From Alphaproteobacteria bacterium (GTDB lineage: Bacteria; Pseudomonadota; Alphaproteobacteria; Micropepsales; Micropepsaceae), in assembly GCA_016125165.1 (NCBI GenBank), contig WGMH01000004.1:124001-188000 (forward strand): 64,000 nucleotides of DNA. Direction: 5' to 3'. Of this stretch, positions 41,625 to 50,317 are shown piece by piece. Under the pieces are notes generated by a model that saw nothing but the letters and a program-made list of their open reading frames with translations, ran no database searches and was not told where the DNA came from. Each line of letters begins with the position of its first letter. The stretch's first letter is position 1. A program made the position numbers and the translations under genes.

Positions 41625-42383
41625 TCAGATCCGCCAGGCCGAGTGCATGGCCGCGATTCCACCGGTCATGTTGCGCACCTTCACGCGCGAAAGCCCCGCC
41701 TTCTCGATCATTTTCGCAAACACATTCTGCGCGGGGAAGCGGCGGATGCTTTCCGCCAGATAGCGATAGGATTCTGCATCCTGCGCCACCATCTCGCCCA
41801 GCTTCGGCAGCACCGAGAATGAGAAGCGATCATACACCGCATCAAAGCCCGGCACCTGCACCTTACTGAATTCCAGACAGAGGAAGCGCCCGCCCGGCTT
41901 CAGCACGCGGCGCGCTTCTGCGAGAGCACGATCAATATGCGTCACGTTACGAATGCCGAAGGCGATGGTGTAGGCATCCATGCTGGCATCGGGGATGGGC
42001 AGCTTCTCCGCGTCGCCGCACACCCAGGTGAGTCCGGCATCGCCACCGTTCCCTGCACGCAGCCAGCCTTCGGAAAGCATGTCCGCGTTGATATCGCACA
42101 CAATCACCTCAGCCTCACCACCCTTGGCGCGCGCGTGGGTGCGGATGCGTGTGGCGATATCGCCAGTGCCTCCGGCAACATCGAGCACCTGCCAATCGGG
42201 TTGCGGGTTCAGCCACTCGACCATGGAATCTTTCCACAGCCGGTGAACACCGCCGCTCATCAGATCGTTCATCACGTCGTAGTGACGCGCAACGGAGGAA
42301 AACACCCCGCGCACGAGGTGTTCTTTCTCGCCTTCCGGCACCTCACGATAGCCGAAGGAAGCGGTTTTTGTGTCAGCAGTCAC
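41625..42383 (-). CDS. ubiE: ubiquinone/menaquinone C-methyltransferase UbiE
   Basis: SAM-dependent C-methylation of the benzoquinone ring, 252 residues. Start is GTG at 42383. [23 protein letters not shown] (N-terminal family signature, partly quoted), [20 protein letters not shown], motif [16 protein letters not shown] near 70, [23 protein letters not shown] and the end [15 protein letters not shown] are all diagnostic. Its stop is adjacent to the ubiB start. Confidence 0.97.
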   Translation of the reverse strand: MTADTKTASFGYREVPEGEKEHLVRGVFSSVARHYDVMNDLMSGGVHRLWKDSMVEWLNPQPDWQVLDVAGGTGDIATRIRTHARAKGGEAEVIVCDINADMLSEGWLRAGNGGDAGLTWVCGDAEKLPIPDASMDAYTIAFGIRNVTHIDRALAEARRVLKPGGRFLCLEFSKVQVPGFDAVYDRFSFSVLPKLGEMVAQDAESYRYLAESIRRFPAQNVFAKMIEKAGLSRVKVRNMTGGIAAMHSAWRI

Positions 42384-42448
42384 AGGTCGCCTGCTAGCAG
42401 GAAATTCGGATCAGTATAAGGTGCGCCTGCCCGTCCGGATACCAGCAG

Positions 42449-43324
42449 ATGCCCGAGTTGCCCGAAGTCGAGACCGTTCGCCGCGGCCTTCTACCCGTGC
42501 TGGAGGGCCATCATATCGTCTCTGCGAAGACCCGGCGCGGCAATCTGCGCATCCCTTTCCCGCCCCGGTTCGCCGAGCGGCTGAAGGGCCGTACGGTTCA
42601 GCATCTAAGGCGCCGGGCAAAATACCTTGTGGCCGATCTCGACAGCGGTGAAAGCCTGATCGTGCACCTCGGTATGAGTGGGCGCATGACCATCTACCGC
42701 AAAGGCAAAGTGTTTATGCCCGGCGAGTTCGAGCAGGACACCATAGCGGCCGAGGAAGGCCATGGTCTGCATGACCATGTGATCTTCGAAACCGATGCGC
42801 CGGCGCGCATTGTCTTCACAGACCATCGCCGCTTCGGGCTGATGACACTCTTGAAGACCGACGAGTTAGATGCCGACAAACTATTCAAGGACATCGGGCC
42901 CGAACCACTCGGCAATGCCTTTTCGGAGCCGGTCCTTTCCGCCGCGCTGAAGGGAAAGAAGACGTCCATCAAGGCCGCTCTGCTCGATCAGCGGGTCGTG
43001 GCCGGTCTCGGCAATATATATGTGTGTGAAGCGCTGTTCCGCGCCCATATCTCGCCCAAACGCAAGGCGTCGACCATCGCTGGCAAACGTGCAGAGGTTC
43101 TGGTACCGGCAATAAAGCGCGTTCTGGGTGACGCTATCGAAGCAGGCGGTTCAACCTTGCGCGACTATGCCAAGACCGATGGTTCGCTCGGCTATTTCCA
43201 ACATCGCTTTTCCGTCTATGACCGCGAAGGCGAACCCTGTCCCGCTAAAGGTTGCAAAGGCACAATCAAACGTCTCGTGCAGGCCGGACGATCTACGTTC
43301 TTCTGCCCGGCCTGCCAGAAATAG
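42449..43324 (+). CDS. mutM: formamidopyrimidine-DNA glycosylase
   Basis: Base-excision repair enzyme removing 8-oxoguanine and Fapy lesions with AP-lyase activity, 291 residues. The N-terminal catalytic proline and glutamate are in MPELPEVETVRRGL, Lys in the first beta domain follows (GRTVQHLRRRAKYL), the helix-two-turn-helix region lies at LLDQRVVAGLGNIY, and the C-terminal zinc finger has CPAKGC and CPACQK. Divergent from ubiE with 65 bases between, part of the conserved ubiE/ubiB - mutM - ECH - rpsT - dnaA neighbourhood. It ends 4 bases before the convergent SRPBCC gene. Confidence 0.98.
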   Translation: MPELPEVETVRRGLLPVLEGHHIVSAKTRRGNLRIPFPPRFAERLKGRTVQHLRRRAKYLVADLDSGESLIVHLGMSGRMTIYRKGKVFMPGEFEQDTIAAEEGHGLHDHVIFETDAPARIVFTDHRRFGLMTLLKTDELDADKLFKDIGPEPLGNAFSEPVLSAALKGKKTSIKAALLDQRVVAGLGNIYVCEALFRAHISPKRKASTIAGKRAEVLVPAIKRVLGDAIEAGGSTLRDYAKTDGSLGYFQHRFSVYDREGEPCPAKGCKGTIKRLVQAGRSTFFCPACQK

Positions 43325-43327
43325 GGA

Positions 43328-43783
43328 TCAGCCTTTCTTTGGCGGTCTGATGTCTGCGGGCATCGCCTCGCCCGTCTCCAAAAGGCTCTTGAGGCTCGAC
43401 AGAATGCTCGGCCACCCACCAGAAACCGCCGCAATGAATTTGGATCCTTCCGCGTCGATCACGTGCGTGACGGTAAGCTTGGTCGCGCTGCCCGTCGCCT
43501 CAATCTCATAGGTACAGCGTGAGACGCCCTCCGCTTTGAGCTCGGACATCAGCTCGTGCTGCCACTGGATCACAAGACGGTGCGGCGGATCGGATTCGAG
43601 GATTGTGCCGGCATCGGCCACGCGCCCGTCCTCGAACAGCATTTTCCAACTTGAACCTTTGGTCCAATCGCATTCCTGGTGCATGCCGAACCAATATTTC
43701 CTCTGAAATTCGGTATCGGTCAGCGCGTGCCAGAGCTTCTTCGGCGTCGTGCGGATATAGGTGACGTAGACGAATTGGCTCAT
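43328..43783 (-). CDS. SRPBCC (AHSA1-like) domain protein A
   Basis: Small START/Bet v1-like hydrophobic-cavity protein, 151 residues, typical of the AHSA1 family: VTYIRTTPKKLWHALTDTEFQRKYWFG at the N-terminus (partly quoted) and GGWPSILSSLKSLLETG at the C-terminal helix. Its ATG overlaps the stop of the second SRPBCC gene (ATGA at 43780-43783). The ArsR-SRPBCC-SRPBCC cassette is widespread; function and ligand unknown. Confidence 0.9.
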   Translation of the reverse strand: MSQFVYVTYIRTTPKKLWHALTDTEFQRKYWFGMHQECDWTKGSSWKMLFEDGRVADAGTILESDPPHRLVIQWQHELMSELKAEGVSRCTYEIEATGSATKLTVTHVIDAEGSKFIAAVSGGWPSILSSLKSLLETGEAMPADIRPPKKG

Positions 43784-44286
43784 GCGCCTTGCTCCTTCAT
43801 GTATTCCAGCATTTCGGGTGGAAGCGGCGGCGGCGTGATGACAGGCGTCGTTCCAGTCTCGAGCAACGATTTCAATCCGCTCAAGATGGCGGGCCAGCCG
43901 GAACGACCACCACCGAGGAGTCGCTCATCAATGCCCTCCGGGTGTTCTTCCAACATCGTGAGGCGGATGACGTTCTCGCCGGCTGGCTCGATCCGGTAAG
44001 ACACGATGGAATCGGGCAAGTGCGAAAGCGCAGGCATGCTCACCACGCGCCATGTAAACCGCAGAAGATGCGGAGGGTCGTACTCCAGAATTTTGCCGTC
44101 GATATGCGGATTACCTTCGGGCGTGCGGTACCCAATGCGGCCGCCCACCTTCCATTCGCCTTCGATTTGGAGGCCCGAAAAATAGAGCTTTGAGAATTCC
44201 GCGGACGTCAGAGCGTTCCAGCATTTCTCCGGCGTTGTCGCGATGTAGATGACGTAGATCGTCGGTTCGGTTGTCATTTCCGCCAT
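43780..44286 (-). CDS. SRPBCC (AHSA1-like) domain protein B
   Basis: 168-residue paralogue of the following gene, beginning MAEMTTEPTIYVIYIATTP and containing WNALTSAEFSKLYFSG, PPHLLRFTWRV and GRSGWPAILSGLKSLLETG. Same fold and probably an ancient duplication with gene A. The start ATG shares its A with the stop of the ArsR gene (TAATG), giving tight translational coupling within the three-gene operon. Confidence 0.9.
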   Translation of the reverse strand: MAEMTTEPTIYVIYIATTPEKCWNALTSAEFSKLYFSGLQIEGEWKVGGRIGYRTPEGNPHIDGKILEYDPPHLLRFTWRVVSMPALSHLPDSIVSYRIEPAGENVIRLTMLEEHPEGIDERLLGGGRSGWPAILSGLKSLLETGTTPVITPPPLPPEMLEYMKEQGA

Positions 44287-44600
44287 TATTTGTCCTCCAG
44301 CGCGCGTTTGAGGTCCGACAGGGTTGCAAGCCGTCCGCGTTCGAACTTTCCGATCCAGCGTTCGGTGATGTCGTTGATGGGCACCGGATTGATGAAATGC
44401 AGTTTCTCGCGCCCGCGTTTTTGCGTGGCGACTAGGTTCGCCTCTTCCAGAATGCGCAGATGCTTCGTCACCGCCTGACGCGACATCGCCAGCCCCTCAC
44501 ACAATTCGCCCAACGTCTGGCCGTTCTTGTTGTGGAGCCGGTCCAGAAGTTTCCGCCGGCTTTGATCGGCCAGCGCCCGGAAAACGGCGTCCATGCTCAT
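44286..44600 (-). CDS. ArsR family transcriptional regulator
   Basis: Winged-helix repressor of 104 residues. VFRALADQSRRKLLDRLHNKNGQTLGELCEGL and MSRQAVTKHLRILEEANLV (both shortened) are the ArsR helix-turn-helix. No metal-binding ELCVCD-type motif is present; the single Cys in GELCEG is not enough. Such regulators paired with SRPBCC genes usually respond to unknown organic ligands and repress their own operon. A palindromic operator lies just upstream (44613-44628). Divergent from arfB. Confidence 0.92.
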   Translation of the reverse strand: MSMDAVFRALADQSRRKLLDRLHNKNGQTLGELCEGLAMSRQAVTKHLRILEEANLVATQKRGREKLHFINPVPINDITERWIGKFERGRLATLSDLKRALEDK

Positions 44601-44612
44601 GTGTACTTATAT

Positions 44613-44628
44613 GCAACCATTTAGTTGC
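44613..44628. promoter_or_regulatory. candidate ArsR operator
   Basis: GCAAC-CATTTA-GTTGC, a perfect 5-bp inverted repeat in an AT-rich stretch 13 bases upstream of the ArsR start. The AACC...GTT core is typical of ArsR/SRPBCC cassettes. Confidence 0.55.
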
Positions 44629-44663
44629 CTGTCAAGCTGCCGCAATAGAGTAGATTTCCGGCC

Positions 44664-45086
44664 ATGACCGGGATTCGCATCACACCCAACCTTTCGATTG
44701 ACGAGAGCCTGATAGCCGAGACGTTTATCCAGGCCTCAGGTCCGGGCGGCCAGAACGTCAACAAGGTCGCAAGCGCCGTGCAGTTGCGCTTCGATGCAGC
44801 GAATGCGCGCCTGCCTTTCGATATTCTTGCGCGGCTGGAAGCACTTGCCGGATCGCGGCTGACGAAAGACGGAATGGTCGTCATCACCGCGCGGCAGTTC
44901 CGCGACCAACAGCGAAATCGCGAGGATGCGCGTGCGCGCCTGATAGAATTGCTGCGTGCGGCGACAGTCGCGCCAAAGAAGCGCCGCCCCACCAAGCCGA
45001 CTAAGGCCAGCAAGGAACGCCGGCTGGAAGGCAAAAAGCGCGCAGGCGATATCAAGCGCCTGCGGGGCAAGAGTATTGAGGATTAG
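44664..45086 (+). CDS. arfB: alternative ribosome-rescue factor ArfB (peptidyl-tRNA hydrolase domain)
   Basis: Codon-independent release factor that frees ribosomes stalled at mRNA ends, 140 residues. The catalytic GGQ is in [21 protein letters not shown] (shortened) near residue 30, and the C-terminal tail is strongly basic ([20 protein letters not shown]), which inserts in the empty mRNA channel. ATG at 44664. Divergent from the ArsR operon and followed closely by the enoyl-CoA hydratase. Confidence 0.94.
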   Translation: MTGIRITPNLSIDESLIAETFIQASGPGGQNVNKVASAVQLRFDAANARLPFDILARLEALAGSRLTKDGMVVITARQFRDQQRNREDARARLIELLRAATVAPKKRRPTKPTKASKERRLEGKKRAGDIKRLRGKSIED

Positions 45087-45147
45087 TCTTGCAAATGCAG
45101 TTGGGGCGCTTCAGGGAAGTGTCCCCAGATACCCGGAGCTTGAACAG

Positions 45148-45924
45148 ATGGCCTACAACAACCTGCTCGCGACGATCGAATGCAATGTTGGCGTGATCAC
45201 GCTGAACCGGCCTAAGGCGCTGAATGCACTCAATGCCGAACTGCTTGGCGAACTCGTGCAGGTGCTGGAGGAATGGGACGCTGGCGACGAGGTGCGCGCC
45301 ATCGTGCTCACGGGCTCAGAGCGCGCCTTCGCCGCCGGTGCCGATATCAAAGAGATGGCGCCACAGTCCTACATGGACATGTTCAAAAGGAACTTCTTTG
45401 CAGATGCAAACGATCGCATCGCCGCGATCCGTAAACCCATCATCGCGGCGGTGGCCGGCTATGCGCTAGGCGGCGGTTGCGAGCTTGCCATGCTTTGCGA
45501 TTTCATCATCGCAGCCGACAATGCAAAGTTTGGCCAGCCGGAGATCAATCTGGGCGTGATGCCAGGCATCGGCGGCACCCAACGCCTCACACGCTTTGTC
45601 GGCAAGTCCAAGGCCATGGAGATGTGTCTCACAGGCCGCAACATGGATGCCGCAGAAGCCGAGCGCGCGGGGCTCGTCAGCCGTGTGGTGCCGGTGGCGG
45701 ACTTGTTGGCTGAAGCCATGAAGGCGGCTCAAGCCATTGCAGAAAAATCCGTGCCGATCGTGATGATGACGAAGGAAACAGTGAATCGGGCCTATGAAAC
45801 TACACTCTCCGAAGGCGTCCGCTTCGAACGGCGGCTGTTTCACGCCATGTTCGCGACCGAAGACCAGAAGGAAGGCATGGCCGCGTTCAGCGAGAAGCGG
45901 AAGCCGGACTTCAAGAACCGTTGA
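45148..45924 (+). CDS. enoyl-CoA hydratase
   Basis: Crotonase-fold hydratase of beta-oxidation, 258 residues. [13 protein letters not shown], the oxyanion-hole [11 protein letters not shown] and [19 protein letters not shown], and the two catalytic glutamates region [20 protein letters not shown] are complete. ATG at 45148 with GGAG upstream; a frame extends back into arfB but is not used by the family. It sits between mutM/arfB and rpsT, the position conserved across alphaproteobacteria. Confidence 0.95.
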   Translation: MAYNNLLATIECNVGVITLNRPKALNALNAELLGELVQVLEEWDAGDEVRAIVLTGSERAFAAGADIKEMAPQSYMDMFKRNFFADANDRIAAIRKPIIAAVAGYALGGGCELAMLCDFIIAADNAKFGQPEINLGVMPGIGGTQRLTRFVGKSKAMEMCLTGRNMDAAEAERAGLVSRVVPVADLLAEAMKAAQAIAEKSVPIVMMTKETVNRAYETTLSEGVRFERRLFHAMFATEDQKEGMAAFSEKRKPDFKNR

Positions 45925-46004
45925 AGCTGGCGCATGCCCAAAGCTTAAGGCATACTCGACACCATGAAGGCGTAATTCCCCATAGCGGCCTCGCCGCATG
46001 CCAT

Positions 46005-46048
46005 GCCCGCAGATTGAAGCGGGCGTACGTGCATTTTCGCACTTTTTG
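46005..46048 (+). terminator. terminator after the enoyl-CoA hydratase
   Basis: GCCCGC/GCGGGC (46005-46024) followed by GTGC-ATTTTC-GCAC and TTTTT (46029-46047). Confidence 0.6.
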
Positions 46049-46065
46049 AATACGGGGAAGCTTCC

Positions 46066-47322
46066 GTGTTGTATCTGAAACTCTCTGGTGCCCTTTTGCG
46101 CCAACCCGACTTCCTGCGCCTGTGGGCCGCGCAGACAGTTTCATCTTTCGGAGCTCGCATCACCCGCGAAGGGCTACCGATGGCGGCCGTGCTCAGCATC
46201 GGCGCCACGCCCTTTCAGCTCGGCCTGCTGGCCGCATTGTCAATGGTGCCTGCCATATTGGTAGGCGCTCTTGCAGGCGGTTTGGTGGACCGCACGCATC
46301 GACGCAGCATTTTGATCGCCGCCGACGTGGCGCGCGCACTGGTGCTTGGCACCATTCCAGTGGCTGCGTGGTTCGGCGCTCTCACAATGTCGCATCTGTC
46401 CGTTGCCGCGCTCTTCGTGGCCGGGTTCAGCGCGTTGTTCGATATCGCCGATCATGCCTACTTGCCGACGCTGATCACACGCGACCAACTGGTCGAGGGC
46501 AACAGTAAACTCGCTGTCACCGAATCCGTTGCAGAAATTGGCGGACCAGCATTTGCAGGCATCTTGTTTCAAGTCCTTACTGCGCCCTTCGCCATCGCGG
46601 TGAATGCGGTGACCTACGCGATATCTGGCGCTTTCCTCTGGACAATCCAAAAGGAAGAAGCGCCGCACGGGCCGGCCCGGAAACGCCTCCATTGGCTGGA
46701 AGACATCCGCACAGGCTGGCGATTTACTCGCGATGATCCGCACATGCGCCCAATGTTTTGGCTTGCGGCTGCATCGGCGCTATTCGGCATGTTCTTTGGC
46801 GCACTTTATGTGCCCTTCGCCATTGAGGTCTTGCACCTCACTCCCGCAATGCTCGGCGTCACCATCGCGATGGGGGGCGCGGGCTCGCTGCTCGGCGCGG
46901 GTCTTTCGAGCTTCTTGATGCGTCGCCTTGGCATGGGCCCGGCAATAGCTATTTCGGCTATTGGTGGCTTAGTATTCGCGCTCTTCGTGCCGCTCGCGCA
47001 CGGAACGCCGACACTCGCCATGGGGTATCTGATTTCGGCCCAGATTGGCGGCGATGCGTTCGGAACTTCGGTCATCATTCTCATCACAAGCCTGCGCCAA
47101 TCCATTTCGCCCGGTACCGCACTCGGCCGCGTGGCGGGGCTGTTCAAGGCTTGCGCCGGAATTGCCGGATCAATGGGGGCGATTGGGGCCGGGTTGCTGG
47201 CTACGGGTATCGGGATCCGCGAGACGCTGGCGGTCGCTGCCGCCGGCTACGCCATCGTGCCGGCGATCGTGGTCCTTTCCCCGCTACGCAGGCTGAAGAC
47301 GACGCCTGAAGCTACGCATTGA
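46066..47322 (+). CDS. MFS transporter (EntS/MFS_3-like)
   Basis: Major facilitator permease, 418 residues with about twelve helices. The N-terminal LRQPDFLRLWAAQTVSSFGA is typical of the MFS_3/enterobactin-exporter group; GLVDRTHRRSILIAADVARA is the loop 2-3 motif. GTG at 46066 with GGGGAAG upstream; a TTG follows as next codon. The stop codon overlaps the rpsT promoter -35 element. It is not part of the usual ECH-rpsT-dnaA core and appears inserted there. Substrate unknown. Confidence 0.9.
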   Translation: MLYLKLSGALLRQPDFLRLWAAQTVSSFGARITREGLPMAAVLSIGATPFQLGLLAALSMVPAILVGALAGGLVDRTHRRSILIAADVARALVLGTIPVAAWFGALTMSHLSVAALFVAGFSALFDIADHAYLPTLITRDQLVEGNSKLAVTESVAEIGGPAFAGILFQVLTAPFAIAVNAVTYAISGAFLWTIQKEEAPHGPARKRLHWLEDIRTGWRFTRDDPHMRPMFWLAAASALFGMFFGALYVPFAIEVLHLTPAMLGVTIAMGGAGSLLGAGLSSFLMRRLGMGPAIAISAIGGLVFALFVPLAHGTPTLAMGYLISAQIGGDAFGTSVIILITSLRQSISPGTALGRVAGLFKACAGIAGSMGAIGAGLLATGIGIRETLAVAAAGYAIVPAIVVLSPLRRLKTTPEATH

Positions 47323-47347
47323 CCCCAAGGCTGGACCGGGATAGAAG
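47319..47347 (+). promoter_or_regulatory. rpsT promoter
   Basis: TTGACC (47319-47324), 17 bases, TAGAAG (47342-47347). The -35 overlaps the stop of the MFS gene. ATG of rpsT is 33 bases beyond the -10. Confidence 0.75.
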
Positions 47348-47379
47348 GCGCGCCTTCCGAACGACCCACAGGACGACAA

Positions 47380-47646
47380 ATGCCTAATATCGCCTCGGCC
47401 AAAAAGCGCACGCGCACCACTGCCAAACGCACGGCCATAAATCACGCCCGTAAGAGCCGCATCCGCACCTTTACCCGCAAGGTGGAAGAGGCGCTGGCTT
47501 CAGGGGACAAGACGGCAGCAACGGCTGCCCTCAAGGCCGCAGAACCCGAAATCATGCGCGGCGTCACCAAGGGGGTCATTCACAAGAACACTGGAAGCCG
47601 CAAAGTCTCGCGCCTTGCCAAGCGCGTGGCCAAGCTGGGCAGCTGA
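47380..47646 (+). CDS. rpsT: 30S ribosomal protein S20
   Basis: Small-subunit protein of 88 residues binding 16S rRNA, almost all helical and basic: [19 protein letters not shown], then [19 protein letters not shown] and the end [20 protein letters not shown]. Own promoter and intrinsic terminator, so monocistronic. Precedes dnaA as usual in this class. Confidence 0.98.
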   Translation: MPNIASAKKRTRTTAKRTAINHARKSRIRTFTRKVEEALASGDKTAATAALKAAEPEIMRGVTKGVIHKNTGSRKVSRLAKRVAKLGS

Positions 47647-47690
47647 TCCTTCTGACCACACGACTGAATTCTTTGCAGAATTCCATTCGA

Positions 47691-47726
47691 ACGGGGTTTG
47701 GACATGGTCCAGGCCCCGTTTTATTT
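47691..47726 (+). terminator. intrinsic terminator of rpsT
   Basis: ACGGGG (47691-47696) pairs with CCCCGT (47714-47719), with TGGAC/GTCCA inside, followed by TTTATTTT. Confidence 0.85.
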
Positions 47727-48119
47727 TGTCCGTACGCGGATTTTCATCGAAATTTCGTCAAACCGTCGCATGCAATCTGACCTGTCACAGCTAAGTCGCT
47801 GATTCGACACATGAAGTCTGCAGGAGGCGATTTTCCGTATACTGTGCAATCACTTAGCCTATTAACAAATTCGTCGAATCAGGTCGCGAATCGCTTTTTG
47901 TTCTGCTTGCGAGGGGCTTGGCGTTAGGGATATGTTAACCAGTGTGACAACGGGGCGATAAACAATGCCTAAGAGAGATAACAATAAAATTACAATACCT
48001 CTTGGCAGTTCCAAGTATAACCTCGTCATATACAAGTAAAAAATCAAACAAGACCAGTAAAACCGTGGCCATTATTTGGGCGCGGTGGTGGCGGCGTCTT
48101 TGCGGGGAGCGTTCTAACA
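47727..48119 (+). other. AT-rich upstream region of the rhodanese-dnaA unit with GANTC cluster
   Basis: About 390 bases, clearly AT-richer than the rest of the window between 47860 and 48060. Three GANTC sites (recognised by the cell-cycle methylase CcrM) lie within 92 bases: 47801-47805, 47876-47880 and 47888-47892. GATTCGAC (47801) and GTCGAATC (47873) form a distant inverted repeat. I find no good DnaA boxes (TTATCCACA or close variants), so it is not called oriC. A 55-codon frame on the minus strand with a hydrophobic segment is not supported by a ribosome site. The promoter(s) of dnaA are expected here. Confidence 0.5.
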
Positions 48120-48566
48120 GTGACAGGGCCGACTTCTTCAGCTTATGCGGGCGATGTGGACGTCCGCGAAGCCTGGAAAATTCTCAAGGAGAATGAGCGC
48201 GCGCAGCTGATCGATGTTCGCACCGCGGCGGAATGGGCGTTCGTCGGCTTGCCCGACCTGGGCGAACTGCACCGGCCTGTTCACCGTGTGGAATGGCAAA
48301 CCTTCCCTGCCATGCAGGTGAACGCGGACTTTGTTGAGCAGGCCAAGGTTTTGCTCGACGGAGTTGGCGCAAGTGTTGAGACGCCAATTCTGTTCCTGTG
48401 CCGTTCTGGTGCGCGAAGCCGCGCCGCCGCAGTGGCGATGACTGCGGCGGGCTTTAAGCGGTCGTTCAACATCGCCGCTGGTTTCGAGGGCGATGCTGAT
48501 CCAAGCGGTCATAGAGGAACGGTCGGTGGATGGAAGGCGGCAGGCCTTCCATGGCGACAGACCTGA
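48120..48566 (+). CDS. rhodanese-like domain protein
   Basis: Single rhodanese domain of 148 residues. The active-site loop is LCRSGARSRAAA with the catalytic Cys near residue 94, preceded by QLIDVRTAAEWAFVGLPDL. Starts at GTG 48120 with GGGGAG upstream. Soluble. It could transfer sulfane sulfur, but partner is unknown. Located between rpsT and dnaA, 88 bases before the dnaA start, and probably cotranscribed with dnaA. Confidence 0.88.
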   Translation: MTGPTSSAYAGDVDVREAWKILKENERAQLIDVRTAAEWAFVGLPDLGELHRPVHRVEWQTFPAMQVNADFVEQAKVLLDGVGASVETPILFLCRSGARSRAAAVAMTAAGFKRSFNIAAGFEGDADPSGHRGTVGGWKAAGLPWRQT

Positions 48567-48654
48567 TTTTGCGCGTTCCGGTTTGGCGTCGTTTCACATC
48601 AATCCAAGGCAGCCGGCCCATATGCCGGCCAAGAAAAGAAAGAAGGGGTACGCA

Positions 48655-50085
48655 ATGGCACACGCAGTGGGCAGGCAATCACAGCCGGAGTGGGATGTTA
48701 TCTGGGCTGGCGCGCGCGAACGCCTGCGGCGGGAGCTTGGCGATGCGACATTCGACGCGTGGATTGCGCCACTGACGCTTGCAGGCGCAGAGCACGGAGA
48801 AATTCGCATTGGCGCGGCCAAGCCTTTCGCGCGCAATTGGGTAGCCAATCACTATGTGGCACGCATCGAACGCGCCATGCGTGCCGAAGGTGGCGACCCG
48901 GTTTCAATCACCATCATCCTTTGTGCACCACAGCCCTCCATAGGGGGCGGCCTTTCGTCGGATCACATAAATCCCGCAAGATCTACCGGGGCGATGTACA
49001 TGCCTTCAGCTCCTGTCGCCGCAGAGGGCACAGGCGACGATCGCCGTGGCTTGTGGAACCGTATGCTGCACCCCACCCAGACGTTCGAAACGTTTATTGC
49101 GGGCCAGGCAAACGAATTTGGCTTTCGCGCAGCCAGGAGTTTCGCAGACGGCGAATCCGATAGTGGCCTGCTCTACATTCATGGCGGTTTCGGTTACGGC
49201 AAAACGCATCTTTTGAATGCAACCGCGCTGGAAGCCCGCAAGCATGGCAAGCGTGCGCTGTTTCTTGGCGCTGAGGACTTCATGCGCCAGTTCCTCGGCG
49301 CTCTGCATCGCCGCGATACTCTGACGTTCAAAGACGAACTTCGCGCCGCAGATATGCTGCTGATCGATGACCTTCAGCACATTTGCCGTTCATCGTCCAC
49401 AGTCTCCGAATTCCTTCATACCGTAAACGCCTTTGCGGATTCCCGGCGCAAGCTCGTAATTGCGGCGGATCGTGCGCCGTCGGCGCTGGAAGCGTTGGGA
49501 GCAGACGTCCGTTCGAGACTTTCGGGCGGCCTTGTGATCGGCTTGGACAAACCAGATCGCGACACGCGCTTTGCTATCCTGAAATCGCGCGCTGAGGAAT
49601 TCACGCGCGCACGTCCGCACGCCATGCTTCCGGTCGACGTGCTTGAGCGTATCGCGGAAATGGAGGATGCCTCCCCACGTGATCTGCTTGGAGTCTTCAC
49701 GAAACTTGCGACGTACGCTGATCTGACCAAAAAACCTGTTACGCTCGAGATTGCGGAAGAAGCCGTCGGGCAGCGCTCCGCCCCAGGCCGCCGAACTTCC
49801 ATCGAAGATATCCAGCGCAAGACAGCGGAATATTACAAGCTGGATATCAAGGACTTCCAGTCACCGCAGCGGACCCGGCGCGTTGCTCGCCCTCGGCAGG
49901 TGGCAATGTTCCTTTCTCGCGAACTCACGATGCGATCGCTACCCGAAATTGGTAGGCGCTTCGGAGGACGGGACCATACGACGGTCCTGCATGCGTGCCG
50001 CCGCATCGCGGAGCTCTGTGCAGAGGACAAGACCTTCCGCGAGGAAGTAAACTTCCTCCGCTCCATGCTCTCCCAGCCACGGTAG
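48655..50085 (+). CDS. dnaA: chromosomal replication initiator protein DnaA
   Basis: AAA+ initiator, 476 residues from ATG 48655, chosen for its AAGGGG site; upstream in-frame ATGs at 48622 and 48493 lack one and the last lies in the rhodanese gene. Domain I (WDVIWAGARERLRRELGDATFDAW, shortened), short domain II, the AAA+ module with Walker A GGFGYGKTHLLNA (near 177-189) and Walker B MLLIDDLQH, and domain IV with the DNA-binding signature GGRDHTTVLHACRRI. Compared with most DnaA proteins the Walker A middle Leu is Tyr (GYGKTH) and the DDIQF/DDVQF motif reads DDLQH, moderate divergence in an essential protein. Regulated perhaps through upstream GANTC sites. Confidence 0.95.
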   Translation: MAHAVGRQSQPEWDVIWAGARERLRRELGDATFDAWIAPLTLAGAEHGEIRIGAAKPFARNWVANHYVARIERAMRAEGGDPVSITIILCAPQPSIGGGLSSDHINPARSTGAMYMPSAPVAAEGTGDDRRGLWNRMLHPTQTFETFIAGQANEFGFRAARSFADGESDSGLLYIHGGFGYGKTHLLNATALEARKHGKRALFLGAEDFMRQFLGALHRRDTLTFKDELRAADMLLIDDLQHICRSSSTVSEFLHTVNAFADSRRKLVIAADRAPSALEALGADVRSRLSGGLVIGLDKPDRDTRFAILKSRAEEFTRARPHAMLPVDVLERIAEMEDASPRDLLGVFTKLATYADLTKKPVTLEIAEEAVGQRSAPGRRTSIEDIQRKTAEYYKLDIKDFQSPQRTRRVARPRQVAMFLSRELTMRSLPEIGRRFGGRDHTTVLHACRRIAELCAEDKTFREEVNFLRSMLSQPR

Positions 50086-50317
50086 GGGGATTCGGGCAGC
50101 GTTCGAGGATGTTTTGGGGGCGGGTGGCATGCGCATTTCCGCGCTGCTGCCCACCCTTAACCTGTTCACTTTTCCCCCCACTTGATATACTCCAGAACTT
50201 GAGACTCACTGCCCCTAAGAAACTCAAGTATTTCAAGGAATTACTGACTGTTTTCGGAAGGCGATTCCGGGCAGTCAGCCGGGGGCTCCGAACCGGCAAA
50301 GATCAAGCGCGAAACCC

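Noticed and set aside
47862-48029. 55-codon minus-strand ORF with a hydrophobic segment in the AT-rich region before dnaA
   Set aside because: No ribosome site, AT-rich context makes hydrophobic frames likely by chance, and it would be antisense to the expected dnaA leader. A homologue search could revive it.
47727-48119. Chromosome origin (oriC) upstream of dnaA
   Set aside because: AT-rich and next to dnaA, but no DnaA boxes close to TTATCCACA were found, and in many alphaproteobacteria the origin is not at dnaA.
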